A DNA stretch of 64,000 nucleotides. It comes from Notamacropus eugenii. Taxonomy: Eukaryota; Chordata; Mammalia; Diprotodontia; Macropodidae. The stretch's first letter is position 1. Every line of letters starts with the position of its first letter. The stretch lies in assembly GCF_028372415.1 (NCBI RefSeq), contig NC_092878.1, forward strand, positions 24,185,403 to 24,249,402, in the 5' to 3' direction. This document shows, one piece after another, positions 20,663 to 31,383 of this stretch. Both the position numbers and the translations under genes were made by a program. Under the pieces are notes generated by a model. That model was not told the origin of the DNA. It made no database searches and worked only from the letters and a program-made list of their open reading frames with translations.

Positions 20663-21794
20663 TGCTATATTATTTTTGGAAAACAACTTGTAGGAAAAAA
20701 AACCAACTCATTCACAAAATGGGGACTTAAAGCAAAATGGAGTTAGTTAAGTTGACAAATTTATTCCTACTGCCTTATTAAGGTTATAAAATTTATTCTT
20801 ACTCTACATTCTAGCACTTTCAACATAGTACTATGCTGCTTCTCTGCGAGTTGGTACCTGGGAAATACTTTGCAGACTTTATCATAGTACGTAAAAGTTA
20901 ATTATTATTTAAGGAGTGACTTTTCATGTTTCACATATGCTGCCAGAAACTGACTGCAAATCATTCCCAGAGAGAAAGCCCATGGACTGAACCATTCCTA
21001 TGAGACTCTCAGCATATACCAAGCAACTTTCCACCCTGGAAGAGGGAGAGGTAACGGACTGGACAATGAAATCTGCAATAAGAGTTAAATAATCTTGCTG
21101 CAGGGAGCCAATTTCTAGGTTGTTTACCATGTGGAATTCCTCAGAGTAGGAAGATTCTGAGTGAGAGCTAGTAAGGAACAGAGGCAGAAGGATAGAGAGG
21201 GGGAAGAATGTCTGTCTGAATCCAGAAAAGGCTAGGGGTGGGGGCTGGTGGAGATGGTACCCTGCTGGGTGACACCTGCACCTCATTCTTTCAGTGATCC
21301 TAATCCATCATTTTCCTTTTGTCTTTGAAAATGGCCCCTGGGGAGAGGCCCAGGGCAAACACAGGGAGCTGGGTGTCCTCCTTCCTTACTCACAGCTGGA
21401 AACAAATAACTCAAAACTGGTCTGTTTCCTGGCAGTTTCAATTTATTTCAGGCCCCATTTGCAGTGCATTCTTCATAAGCAAATTCTTTCAGGGGGAAAC
21501 AGAGATGATTCCACAGAAGGTGTTGAGAGGGTGAGTGTCATGGGTGGTGATATTTAAAGCCTTTCGATTTTAAAGACCCTCTCCTTTCCCCATACCCACT
21601 TTGTAGTAACAGTGGGAGATAGAGAAAACCAGCTGGGTTTAGGAAAGGGGTCAGGAATACCGTTCTTCTTTAATTGAACTCATGAAGGATTAGAGTAGGA
21701 ATTTTGGCCAAGACAGATTTCACAGAAATACAGAAAGAACCAGTACAGGGTGGAGATAAAAAATGTGACTCAAGGAAAAACAAAAAAACCAAAA
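20663..21794. other. Repeat-poor 1.1 kb
   Basis: No repeat family recognised. The longest frame (minus, 20924-21286, 120 codons) begins 'MRCRCHPAGYHLHQPPP', has no recognisable domain and no clear splice context, and is probably chance. A candidate for single-copy or conserved non-coding DNA. Confidence 0.4.
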
Positions 21795-22165
21795 AACAAA
21801 AATGAAACAGTCCAACTATTATTAGATGGGGGTAGGGAGTGGATTATGGGCAGGAATAGCAGAGAATGACCTAGGGGTCATAGTGGTAGATAATAAGCCG
21901 CCTCAGTCTTTTAGCTAACAAGGTCAAGCTGCAGTTAAATTAATCAGCCAGGGTATTTGGATGTCTACATGGGAATCTAGAATGTTGGAGCCATGAAACT
22001 GACCTTCCTAATTTATTGGCCACAGTGCGAGGCTGGGTCTTTGCTAGTCTACTGAATTCATTCTGGGCTTCCTCAAGTAAAGAGGAAGGGGAAGGACTTG
22101 GTGAGGGTTCAAAAGACAGCCAGTAGAATGATTAACAGATTGAAGAACAGTTTAGAGGAAGTTAA
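21795..22165 (+). repeat. CR1/L3-type LINE fragment
   Basis: 'gacctaggggtcatagtgg' followed by 'aacaaggtcaagctgcag', 'cattctgggcttcctcaag' and 'agccagtagaatgattaac' track the 3' coding part of CR1/L3 LINEs (the equivalent of 'ccagaggagagcaaccagaatgg'). Strongly diverged. Confidence 0.6.
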
Positions 22166-22199
22166 TATAATTGAAAGGTAGGGGAACTAAGATTATGCT

Positions 22200-22302
22200 C
22201 CCACAGAAATAAAGACTTCACAAATTTGAATTCAGTCAGATGGCTGCTCTTGAGGACCTAAAGGGCCAGATGTGGCCTTAAGGCTACAGGTTCCCCACCC
22301 TG
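22200..22302. mobile_element. Right half of hAT-type MITE
   Basis: 'gaggacctaaagggccagat' and 'aaggctacaggttccccacc' match the right arm of the palindromic element at 10898-11099. The left arm is lost or badly degraded (a possible trace at 22179). Confidence 0.65.
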
Positions 22303-22329
22303 GCACTCCAAGAGAAGGAACACCCGTTC

Positions 22330-22422
22330 TGACATCAGAAGAGTAGGGTTCAGATGTGACCTGTCACACTAATTGTGTGACCTTATGCAAGTCACTGAAA
22401 CTTGTCTTTGAACATTGAAACT
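22330..22422 (+). repeat. MIR-type fragment
   Basis: 'attgtgtgaccttatgcaag' with tcactgaaact is a forward MIR core. Confidence 0.55.
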
Positions 22423-22424
22423 TT

Positions 22425-22692
22425 GCTCCTTTGCTAAAATTCTACCTTCTATAAGAAACTTTTCCTGAACCTCCTTAATCCCCGTGCCTTCTTCTATTGA
22501 TTTTCTCCAGTTCATCCTGGATATATTTTGTTTGTATTTAATTGTTTGTAAGTTATCTCCCCCGTTGGACTGTGAGATCCTTTCGAACAAGGACTTTTAT
22601 TAGGGGAGGGGGTGCCTTTCTTTGTATTCTCCAGTTTTAGTACAGTGCCCAGAACAGACTAAGAACTTAATACATTATTTTTGACTTGACTC
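22425..22692 (+). repeat. L2 LINE 3' fragment
   Basis: Long L2 match: 'cttttcctgaacctcctt', 'ggactgtgagatcctttcga', 'tctttgtattctccag', 'acagtgcccagaac' and 'aagaacttaatac'. Confidence 0.75.
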
Positions 22693-22694
22693 CT

Positions 22695-22915
22695 TAAGTC
22701 AAGCTTAAAGCATGGATAGAAAGATGAACTGAGTCAGGAAGATGTGGGTTTGAATCCTGCCTTTGACAGATATTGTCTGTGAGACCATCTCAATGCCCTG
22801 GCACCCTAAGAGTATAAGTCCCAGAGGGGGACTTTCCTCAGAGGGAATTCTCTTTGCGAATGAAATCACAAAGCTGGTCCAAAAAATAAAAAAAAAAAAT
22901 TGTTTGACTAATAAT
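22695..22915 (+). repeat. Second-family CORE-SINE
   Basis: Forward copy: 'gtgggtttgaatcctgcctt', 'ccatctcaatgccctggcac', 'ctcagagggaattctctttg', 'aatgaaatcacaaagctgg' and a short poly-A. Confidence 0.6.
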
Positions 22916-22946
22916 TAGGAAAAAGACTTTTAGAAAGGAAGATGAA

Positions 22947-23068
22947 AGGGCAACTAGGTGGCCCAGTGGATAGAGCACTGGCTCTGGAGTCAGGGGGACT
23001 TCAGACTCTAAGTGGCTGTGTGACACTGGGCAAGTAACTTAACCCTGATTGCCTCCAAAAAAATAAAG
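22947..23068 (+). mobile_element. Short tRNA-headed SINE (WALLSI-like)
   Basis: 'caactaggtggcccagtgga' head, 'ggctgtgtgacactgggcaa' core, ending abruptly after 'ccctgattgcctcc' with an A-run. It lacks both the BovB-like tail and the gaaggatgaac tail, so it is a third, shorter SINE form. Confidence 0.7.
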
Positions 23069-23069
23069 A

Positions 23070-23749
23070 CAAGGAAGGTGAAGAAACAGAGGAGTCTGTG
23101 GAATCTGTCTTTAAAAGCAGTATAGACTCTCATTGGTATAGATTCTACCTGACGACATGGATATAATAAGGATATCACTATTCTTTCCTCATCTTTAACT
23201 TTTTCTTGGTCCCTCTTGATAGGTAGGTGCAGAATGGTAGTAGACCCCATAGTAAGTAATTTCTTCAACCAGTAGATGGCATCAATACATAGTGAAAGAC
23301 ATTTGGGATGATCAGATAGTTTTCCCAAGAGCTATGTTGAAAGTTCAGTTCTCTACAGTTTGGGGATCTAAAAAGATCCATGCAGGACAGTTCTACTGGG
23401 GGATCTTGGCAAGATATCGACTCTGAGGAGTGCTTTGCCCACCTCCTTCTCATCTCTGGGTTTCTGCATGGGGCTCTTCAATATAATTAAGAGTAACTTC
23501 TATGAGTAAACTGGGAAAAATACTTAACTGCCACCGAAACCTTCAGTCACAGAGTCATCCCTGTGAAACTACCTTAATCCTGCTGCACAGAGTGAAAAAC
23601 GAGCTAGCTGTGGAAATGTCCGTTAGAGCCACCTCAACAAATTCATAGCACAGGAAATTCTTTATTTTCAATGGAGCCAATGATGGGCTGGTGGGAAGAA
23701 GAGTGGTGGGGAATGTTCAGAGTAGAAGATGACCCTTGATTCATTAACA
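23070..23749. other. Repeat-poor sequence
   Basis: Nothing recognised. Minus frames at 23008-23328 and 23265-23453 overlap each other in different frames and lack motifs. Confidence 0.35.
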
Positions 23750-23855
23750 CTTGAATGATGGAATGTAAGACCCTCAAAAGCAGGGACCATTTCATTCCTG
23801 TCTTTTTATTTCCAGTGACTGGAACTTAAATGCTTGTTGAATGATTAATTAACTT
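23750..23855 (+). repeat. L2 LINE 3' end
   Basis: 'ctcaaaagcagggaccattt' and 'taaatgcttgttgaatgatt' show the L2 end with an internal gap. Confidence 0.6.
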
Positions 23856-24149
23856 AGAATGTTTTGGTGATTAAAAAATTCTGAATCTGTTTTTTCAGGG
23901 TAGCATTAAACTGAGTTTTTGCCCTCTTGGATACTATATGGAACTGGCTTAAAAGAACTCTTGGTTACGTGGCCTCCTAGAAACTGCACTACTCACTCAG
24001 AAGGAGATGATTATGGGTGTCGGTGTGGGGGGCCAAGGACAAAAGGAGCTGAAGAGGAGTATAAGGTAGGATTTGTAGACCAAGGGAAGAGCGACTTTGT
24101 GCCTGATCTCTCGTGCTGTATTCTCACTGAACTTCCTTAGTCAGCACGA

Positions 24150-24350
24150 AGTCCAGTACAATGGGACAGGACATTAGAAATGAAATGAGGTCCCAGATTC
24201 AAATCTTGGCTCTGCCATTTCATATCAGTGTGACCTTGGGAAAGTTACTTGCCTCCCTTCTCCCCGCTGGTCTTTGCTTCCTCAGCCTCCCAAAAGTAGG
24301 GTAAACTAAATCTCTGAGATCCCTTTTAGCTTTAAATCTGTGATTCAATA
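24150..24350 (+). repeat. MIR-type CORE-SINE
   Basis: 'gattcaaatcttggctctgc', 'gtgtgaccttgggaaagtta' and 'gagatcccttttagctttaa' give a near-complete forward MIR. Confidence 0.7.
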
Positions 24351-24354
24351 GTCA

Positions 24355-24495
24355 CTGAGGTTGGCAGTCAGCTGGTCATGGATTCAAATCCCATCTCTGC
24401 CACTAACTATTCATGTGACCTCACATAAGTCACTTGATCACTCTAGATATCTGCTGAAGTTCCTTCCAGTTCTGAATCTATGATGTTATGATTCT
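24355..24495 (+). repeat. MIR-type CORE-SINE
   Basis: A second MIR directly after the first: 'ggattcaaatcccatctctg', 'catgtgacctcacataagtc' and 'gttccttccagttctgaat'. Confidence 0.7.
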
Positions 24496-24574
24496 TGGTT
24501 TCTTATTCATTTGGTACTTAGGGAATACCACCTTTTTGGGGGGGGCGGAATTATCTTTTTAGTATACAGATATT

Positions 24575-24702
24575 TCATCTGATCAGATTAATTGTCCACT
24601 CTGAAGGCAGGGGTTTGGTTGAAAAAACGTCACTTTATCCACAGAACTAGCATAGGGCTGAACTCTTAATAGATACTTGTTTGGCTGATTGATTGAACAA
24701 AA
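24575..24702 (+). repeat. L2 LINE 3' end
   Basis: 'ctgaaggcaggggtttggtt' and 'taatagatacttgtttggct' mark an L2 terminus. Confidence 0.55.
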
Positions 24703-25499
24703 CCATGGTGTTTTCAAAGCAAAGGAGAAGGTTGGAGTCAAAGACATGTTTGCCAGAAAGACAAGGAACTTTTTATCGTTGTGGTGCTGAGCTAGAAATG
24801 ATGGACGCTTTGCTAAAGCCAGAGTTTTTAGAGGTGGGGAGGAAGGGGAAATCCAAGAAGAGATATTCTCTCTCTAGTTCTGACTTGGAAAACAAATTTC
24901 TTTATTCTGGCCTATTTCAGAAGTCAAAGGCAACGGGACTGACATCAATACTCAGCAGGCTGCAGATTATGGTTGACTCTAATGACTGCTTTCTGTTGTG
25001 TTTATTGTTCTGGATGTTAATATATAGAATAAATGACAGTCCTTTAATTGAAGGTTGGAAATGCTGCCTGTGAAGGCGCTGGCTGACATCATCATTAACT
25101 AGCGAAGTGAAACCCAACACACTTTGCTGTCCAGGAAATTGCAGCCTTGTGGGCTGCCTTCCTATTTGTGTATGTAGAAGAGAGCCAGGCAGCCTGCCTG
25201 GAAGACCTTGACTCCCAAGTCTTGATTTGGGGTAAGAGGTGGAGAAGAGAGAGGTATTATTAGGAAACTAACAAGTGCTGGGTGACCACATGTGTTCTCA
25301 CAGGAAGTTTTGGCTAATCACCATCCCAACACAAAACTGTTCTTTAGAATTTTTGAATGTAGAAGTAGAGAGATGAGGATAATTTCCTTCCTTTCTTCAA
25401 AAAACAGGGGAAGGGGAAGGCAGGGACCTCTTCACTGCTTTTTCTTTGTTTAGGTTTCCTTGTTTACATTGTGGACCATTAGACATTTCAGAAAAGTGG
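24703..25499. other. Repeat-poor 0.8 kb
   Basis: No repeat recognised. A 126-codon plus frame (24693-25073) starts in the L2 tail and shows no family motif. 25040-25170 has unusually balanced composition for this window and may be conserved non-coding DNA. Confidence 0.35.
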
Positions 25500-25622
25500 G
25501 TACGGACTCTGGAGTCATAGGGCTTTGGTTCAAATCCTATCTCAGACATTGCTTATAGGATAATCACTTAACCTATGGCCTCTGAGGTCCCTTCCAGCTT
25601 CATATCTGTGATACTATGAATA
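25500..25622 (+). repeat. MIR-type CORE-SINE
   Basis: 'ggttcaaatcctatctcaga', 'ataatcacttaacctatggc' and 'gaggtcccttccagcttcat'. Confidence 0.65.
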
Positions 25623-25639
25623 GAATGTTAGGATTTAAG

Positions 25640-25840
25640 TTGGAAAAGTTAGTGACTCCAACCCATATCTGAATAGGAATTCCCACTAAGCATTCCTTTT
25701 AGCTTCTGCTTGAAGACTCCAGGGATAGTGAGTTTGCTAACCCCTGAGACAGCCCACGGTACTTTTAGATGACTATAATTTTGGGGAAGTCTTTCCTTAT
25801 ATGGAATTTCCTTTCTTCAACTTTAATTCAATAAAAATAA
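25640..25840 (-). repeat. CR1/L3-type LINE 3' fragment, antisense
   Basis: 'gcttctgcttgaagactcca', 'ggatagtgagtttgctaacc' and 'gggaagtctttccttatatg' are the CR1/L3 3' end in antisense. The forward counterpart is at 37545-37800. Confidence 0.6.
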
Positions 25841-26219
25841 TTCAACACAGTCTTGATTAGGGTAAGTTAGAAGTCAGAATATGAGGGGATAAGTTTGAAA
25901 TCACCATCACTGAGGCTTGGCAACATGGGATATAAGCCCAGAAGATGATTCTGGATGACTGTTCCTTATTTAAATGAGTAGTGCGAAGGGGTTGGTAGGA
26001 AAGCATTATATATTATGAAGATATATTCATGGAATAAAATGCAAGGAACTGAGTGGGTGAAAATATGGTAAAGAATATTTGGGTGCAGATTAATGGAGGG
26101 AGATTCCATAACAGTATTAATTTGAGGCTACAAACCACGAGGGCATTTCATTGCCTATCTTGGTGCCTTTGTACAGGTAGTCAGTTTCCCATGTCTGAAG
26201 GAACTCCCTCATCATGTCC
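25841..26219. other. Repeat-poor sequence
   Basis: Nothing recognised on either strand. Confidence 0.35.
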
Positions 26220-26420
26220 ATCTCGTTAAATCCTGAGTTTTCTTTAAAGCAAAACTCTGGTGCCATATCCTATGTGAAATCTTTTCTGATATCTCCTGAT
26301 GCCCTCAACCCATGTGCTAGCTTTTGGCACTCTCTTCCTCTTGAAGGTATTTTATATATATTCTATATTTATTCATCTGTGAAGTCCTCCAGGTGCTCTT
26401 ATTTGTAAATAATATGGGGC
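26220..26420 (+). repeat. L2 LINE fragment
   Basis: 'atgtgaaatcttttctgata', 'gccctcaacccatgtgctag' and 'ctgtgaagtcctcc' fit the L2 3' region. The terminal aataaatg part is missing. Confidence 0.5.
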
Positions 26421-26578
26421 CAACTATACCATAGCTTAGAAGACTACGAAGTATCTCAGATAAGATCTGTGACCATTCAAAAGTGTTTGGTTTAATTATT
26501 CACCCAGGAAAATTCAAGTATGTGAAGGAGGCTTATGATTTACGACTGGATGGACAACCTATAGAGTTCATCCATCAA

Positions 26579-26579
26579 T

Positions 26580-26613
<34 letters not shown>

Positions 26614-26730
26614 GTATATACATATATTTTTACATATATGTATGTGTAAATACATATACCCATACATAAATATATACATACATATATGTGTATATATACA
26701 TATATATGTAGAGAGAGAGAGAGAGAGAGG
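26579..26730. repeat. Compound microsatellite (CA)n / (TA,TG)n / (GA)n
   Basis: (CA) at 26580-26605, a tatatgtatacatat-like block to 26710, then (GA) at 26711-26729. The plus frame through it is low complexity. Confidence 0.9.
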
Positions 26731-26739
26731 TAGTAGAAT

Positions 26740-26962
26740 TGGTAGTATATTGGTATAGTGACAGAGTGAAGAAAGTACTGGATTTGGAGTCAGGAAGACC
26801 TAGGTTCAGATTCTACGTAGGATATTCCCTAGCTCTGAGACCCTGAGTAAGTAATTTTATCACTCTGGGTCTTAGTTTAATTGTCTGTCAATTAAAGGGA
26901 TTGAACTTGGCTTTCAAGGTCTCTTCTAGTTCTAAATTTATGATCCTATATAAGTTAGACAG
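26740..26962 (+). repeat. MIR-type CORE-SINE
   Basis: 'ggatttggagtcaggaagac', 'gaccctgagtaagtaatttt' and 'caaggtctcttctagttcta' give a complete forward MIR. Confidence 0.75.
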
Positions 26963-27119
26963 ATAATGCAAATAGGTAATGAACTGGGCCCAAATTGGAC
27001 AGGAGGAGAACAAACTCTTGCCTTTGGGGAAAATTATTTTAATTGCCCCAAGCTTCTCCCTAAAACAAAAGCCTGTGTCATTGTTGTTATAGGATTATGA
27101 AACATGGATTGAATGAATT

Positions 27120-27210
27120 AATGAAAAAATCATTTATTAATCACTACTGTGTGCAAAGAACCAAGCTACACATAAGCAAACAAGAGAGATCCTCTTATCT
27201 GAGGATGGTG
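27120..27210 (+). repeat. Ancient dispersed repeat fragment
   Basis: 'catttattaatcactactgt' followed by gtgcaaag belongs to the same unresolved family as 1-115. Confidence 0.4.
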
Positions 27211-28369
27211 GATTTCCTTTCTAATAGGGAATGACATATTAGATAGGAGGTTTCAGCTTCAAGTCAAATGAAAAAGTCCAGTGGTCCTTAGGGTTCAGTG
27301 GGAAGGCAGACTGATATATTTTCCTTAACATCATTTCCATTGATCAAGCTATTTCTTATTTTGAAAGTTTTAAACACATTAATATTGAGAAATTTCTTTC
27401 CCAGTAGCTTTAGTTGTTAAGGAGACAGGAGCTGTGACACCTATACATGTGATGGCCAAGTTACATTGTCATATTTTTCAGACCTTAAAGTGTTATATGT
27501 AAATGTTTGCTCCACAAAAGGGGCTTCCCTGGATGACGATTTTATAGGCTGTGCTGGAAACAGGTATGATGTCTGGAAGATGCTGTTACCCTAGGCTCAT
27601 AGCCTCAGTGGTCATGGTGATGGGTCTTTTCCCCACAAGTGTTTCTGGTCTGGATGATGCCTGGGGATTGATAGGAGTTGGAAACAAAGCCAATCATATT
27701 GTGGCCACTTCTTTTCCCAGGGCTCTTGGGTGGAGGGTGCTGGGTTGTCTCCACTGAAGAATGAGGGTGAGACTTTGACGAAAATGGTATTTTTGACTTT
27801 ACCATGTGGAATATGCCAACTATGAGCATCTTGTTGCTTCAGGGAGGTTGGCTTGTCTGTCCTGTTTATGGCAGCTTTTTGGCCATAAGTGCTGGTGATG
27901 AGCTCTTTTTCCCCAAAGGTCACCTGGGTGAATGATGGTTATAAGAGTGGCCTGGAAACAGGGATGGTGGTCTTGGAGGGCAGTGAACAATTATCTCCAA
28001 AGAATTATAAATGAGTATCACCCAGAGGGCAATGGATTGGTACATGGTGAATTTAAATAATTTAAAATATGATAAATAAGAAATTAAGGATGGGCAGAGT
28101 AAAGGATGCCACCAAAGAAATGTGTGAGCAATAGAAAGTATAAGATGGTCATGTGGTAAGGATGATAGGTAACTGAAAGAGAGCCTATGTGCTCCATTGG
28201 TATCCTTGAGTTATCAAAAGAACTACTGTGGTGAACTTTAGGAAGGACACAGACATACTTCCCAAAATGAAATCATAAAGTCATTTGATTATTTAGTTGT
28301 CTATGTATGTGAATGAAAAAAAAATTTATCAAGCACTCACTATATTCAAAGGGGTATATGGGGTGATCA
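27211..28369. other. Repeat-poor 1.15 kb with weak internal repetition
   Basis: Between 27505 and 27985 similar phrases recur: 'tccctggatgacgatttta' with ggctgtgctggaaacagg, and 'cacctgggtgaatgatggtt' with gagtggcctggaaacaggg. A weaker version lies at 27640-27690. No recognised family. Frames on both strands (27551-27757 plus, 27612-27923 minus) are unconvincing. Confidence 0.4.
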
Positions 28370-28905
28370 AGAGGACTGGAACTTCTGGAGTCAAGGTTTG
28401 CTGAGGCCTTTTCAGGATAAGCTCATCGACTTCAGTTTCCACCTTTACCCAACTCTCACTTGTGGCTCCAAGAAGCTGTATCACGTGCAGTGAGTATATC
28501 TTGGTAAAACTCTCTTTGCAGATGGACCAAGCTAGGTTGAGAGTAACTGATAGGCCTCAAAACCATTGGTGAGTTAGGGGGATGTCTATCCCAAGTGTGC
28601 AGAGACTTTTCCCAGAAGAAAGGGCAAATGAGAACAATTTGTTGCACTGATGGCCAAGAAGGCAGCTGAAGCAGGAACTTTGGAGTGCTTAGAACTTGGT
28701 CAGACATCAAAGAATGCCAAGCTCATTCACTGCATCCCAGGCTACTGTCAGTCATCTTGACTTTTGCTCTTCCATTGGATGTCAGTGACTTAGGGAGAAA
28801 CAGTGAGGCTGATGACTTTGTGTAACTCTGCCTCACTTAAATCCAACTCATTACCTTCATGGTGTCATTTTCTTCATTAAAAAATGAAGGACAAACTATA
28901 TTTAT
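28370..28905 (+). mobile_element. Long retroposon sharing the SINE type C tail
   Basis: A ~535-bp element with 'aagaatgccaagctcattca' and 'ctgcatcccaggctactgtc' in the centre, 'aacagtgaggctgatgactt' downstream, and 'aaaatgaaggacaaac' at the end. The second half parallels 35070-35264 and the antisense copy at 61137-61385. The first ~300 bases have no counterpart in the shorter copies, so this may represent a longer parent element. Confidence 0.5.
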
Positions 28906-28929
28906 ATTTAAAACACTGTAAAATTTAAG

Positions 28930-29879
28930 GGATTCAAACAGAAAAATTGAGATAGTCCTTGTTCTGGAGGAATTCACGTTTTAATGAGAGACTGGCCACA
29001 TTTCATGTCTATAGGGAACACCAACTCTCCATAAAACTAAGGATGTCTCTTCTTGCCAAAAGAGAAACAGCAAATAACTTCCTGACTAGTCTTACAAATC
29101 ATTTCATCCTTCAAAAGTCAGAGGTAGCCAAAAAATGGATTGTAAGCCTGAACTTGAATCTAATTAATAAGGGTGACCTGGCTTCTGAATGGAAAAAAAA
29201 AAACTGATGAATCCTGGGATAAGTGGTCACTTCATCATAGAGTCCATGATGGAGTAGGGGAGGAGAGCTGGTTTTGATGTGCACACTAAAGTTAGGGAGA
29301 ATACAGAAAAGAGAGGTAGAAAGACTAAATGGGGTCTAATGGTCTAAGATTCTGCAGGAGAAATTGTCCCAAGAAGGAAGAGGAGCTCTCAGGAATAAAA
29401 TTCTAAAGTGAGAGAAATAATTCCAGTGATGAGGAAAAACAGGAGATGTCGAGATATATGTAGCTGCCCAGGGCACTCATTAACCAAAATAAGTTTTTGG
29501 AAATATATATAGAGGTGCTAAAACCATGAGATATGGCTGTAAAAGGTAAATGAGAATAAAATTAAAGAAGTAGCATGACCCTCTTGAGAAAAATGTTATA
29601 ACCCAGAATGAATCAAAACTGTCAACTGATGCTGAGGAAAACACTTAAAAATATTTTAGCTGTTTTTAGATGGGGCAATCAAAGAAAGGCTAGAACTGTT
29701 ATTCAGAGTGGATGGGATAATGATTATGGTTGACATTGAGAAGGCTGAACATTCTGCTTTTTTTGCCTTTTTTTCTTTTCCAAGAGAATGAAACAAACAA
29801 GCAATAAAGACTAACATAGAGTTGAAGCTGAAAATAAGTGAAGGGATGGTGAGTGGCCTCAGATGCCTTCAAGTCACTA
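28930..29879 (+). repeat. CR1/L3-type LINE, 5' coding part
   Basis: 'gaaacagcaaataacttcct', 'aataagggtgacctggcttc', 'aaagttagggagaatacag' and 'gggcaatcaaagaaaggcta' follow the order of the CR1/L3 ORF upstream of the RT. Broken by stops and interrupted at 29880 by a SINE, continuing at 30130. Confidence 0.6.
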
Positions 29880-30129
29880 TTTTTGTTGTGTAATCATTTT
29901 TCAGTTGGGTCTGACTCTCTGTGACCCCTTTAGGGGTTTTCATGGCAAAGATCCTGGAGTGGTTTGCCATTTTCTTCTCCAGCTCATCTTATAGATGAGG
30001 AAACTGAGAGAAGTGACTTGTCCAGGGTCACACAGCTAGTAAGTGATTGAAGTCAGATTTGAACTCAAGAAGAGGAGTCTGACTCCAGGCCGAGGCTCTG
30101 ATTCTATCTACCATACCACCTAGCTGCCC
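29880..30129 (-). mobile_element. MAR1-type CORE-SINE, antisense, inserted in CR1/L3
   Basis: 'cagttgggtctgactctctg', 'cctggagtggtttgccattt', 'cagggtcacacagctagtaa' and 'accacctagctgccc' give a full antisense copy. Flanks tcaagtcacta (29869-29879) and tcaactcatta (30130-30140) agree at 9 of 11 positions, a plausible target-site duplication. Confidence 0.85.
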
Positions 30130-30376
30130 TCAACTCATTAAGCCTATACCAAATTTATCCTAGGGAATTGAAAAAACTATGGCAGGTGATCTTTGGAAGA
30201 TAACAAAGAGCAGGAGGGGATTACCCAGGACTGGAGAAAGGTCAATGTTCCCTCTTTTTTTGTAAATCAAAAAGAGGTAGGGTCTACAAGATACAAGGTT
30301 AGTAAGCCAGATTATTTTGATCTTGGCAAAATTGTAGAGGATATTATTAAAAGAATGGTTTGTAAACATTTAGAGA
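30130..30376 (+). pseudogene. CR1/L3 reverse-transcriptase fragment
   Basis: A plus-strand open piece (30193-30399) contains 'DWRKVNVPSFF' and 'LGKIVEDIIKRMVCKHL'. These correspond to the CR1-clade RT block around 'W(R/K).A.V.PI.KKG' and 'KILE.II...I..HL'. It continues the element at 28930-29879 after the SINE and stops where an L1 3' fragment begins. Inactive. Confidence 0.65.
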
Positions 30377-30808
30377 TTTCCATATTAGTCATGTTATGAA
30401 AGAAAACAGATTTAAAAAAAAGAAAAATATTTAAGAAGTATTCTTCGATCTGCATTCAGATTCTGTCAGTTCTTTCTCTGCAGGCAGACAACATTTTTAA
30501 TTCTAGGTTCTTTGGGATTGTTTTGGATCATTGTATTGCTGAGAATAGCTAAGTCATTCTAAGTTGTTCATTGTATAATATCATGGTTACTGTGTACAAT
30601 GTTCTTTGGGTTTTGCTCATTTCACTCTGTCTCAGTTCATGTAAGTCTTTCCAGGTTTTACTGAGAACATCTTGCTTGTCATTTATCACGGCATAATATT
30701 ATTCCATCACAATCACATTCTATAACTTGCTTAATCATTCCCCAATTGATAGACATCCAATTTTTTCCACCACTAGAAGAACTACTATGGATATTTTTTT
30801 GTACCTGT
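30377..30808 (-). mobile_element. L1 3'-end fragment, antisense
   Basis: 'ccatattagtcatgttatga', 'gagaatagctaagtcattct', 'aagtctttccaggttttact' and 'cccaattgatagacatcc'. Both ends are truncated and there is no poly-T, so it may be a rearranged piece rather than a clean insertion. Confidence 0.75.
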
Positions 30809-30830
30809 CTTACCTTTTATTCAAGGCCTA

Positions 30831-30925
30831 TAACTTGAAGGAACAGATATTTATCCTGGGAAAAAAAATTTAGAGGGATACATGATGGCTATCTTCCCAT
30901 GTGAAATGGACCCAGAGTGCAATAT
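30831..30925 (+). repeat. CR1/L3-type LINE 3' fragment
   Basis: 'cagatatttatcctgggaaa' then 'ttagagggatacatgatggc' matches the CR1/L3 3' region. An inverted relative lies at 32300-32410. Confidence 0.55.
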
Positions 30926-31114
30926 CCTCATTTTATAGACATGGAAATAATGATAAAGATAAAATAATCAAAGAATAATATTTCAATAGCTGTCATCATA
31001 TTGCTAGCTCATAATCTCCAAACTACATAGAATGAAAATGCTGAAAAATAAAAAGGACCAAACAGGAAAAAATCAAAACCAAGTGGAGAGAAGGGGAGGT
31101 ATATCATAGCATCT

Positions 31115-31161
31115 CTATCTACCACACCACCGATCTGCCCTCAACTCATTAAACCTATACC
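31115..31161. repeat. 47-bp direct repeat of 30104-30150
   Basis: Shares 43 of 47 bases with 30104-30150, which spans the junction of the SINE and the CR1 relic. The core 'ctgccctcaactcattaa' is identical. Duplication of a junction implies it happened after the SINE inserted. Confidence 0.7.
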
Positions 31162-31383
31162 TGACACCATTGTTGTCCATAGATATTTTCAGTGAGTCTA
31201 CAGTTAAGCTGAGACCTTGAATTCCAAAGCTCTATTATAATCACAAAGAGCTATCCTTTCGTACACCTCCTCTATCATCTGCCAAACTTTAGAAATGAGA
31301 GAATAAGTTAATAATATGTTTGTCCCGGGACTTTTTCTATCCAAACTTCATTGGATAAGATGAGAAGAATGAGAATAATATTA

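Noticed and set aside
20924-21286. 120-codon minus frame as a possible gene
   Set aside because: No recognisable domain or supporting splice context; isolated in non-coding-like DNA. Left as part of a repeat-poor stretch.
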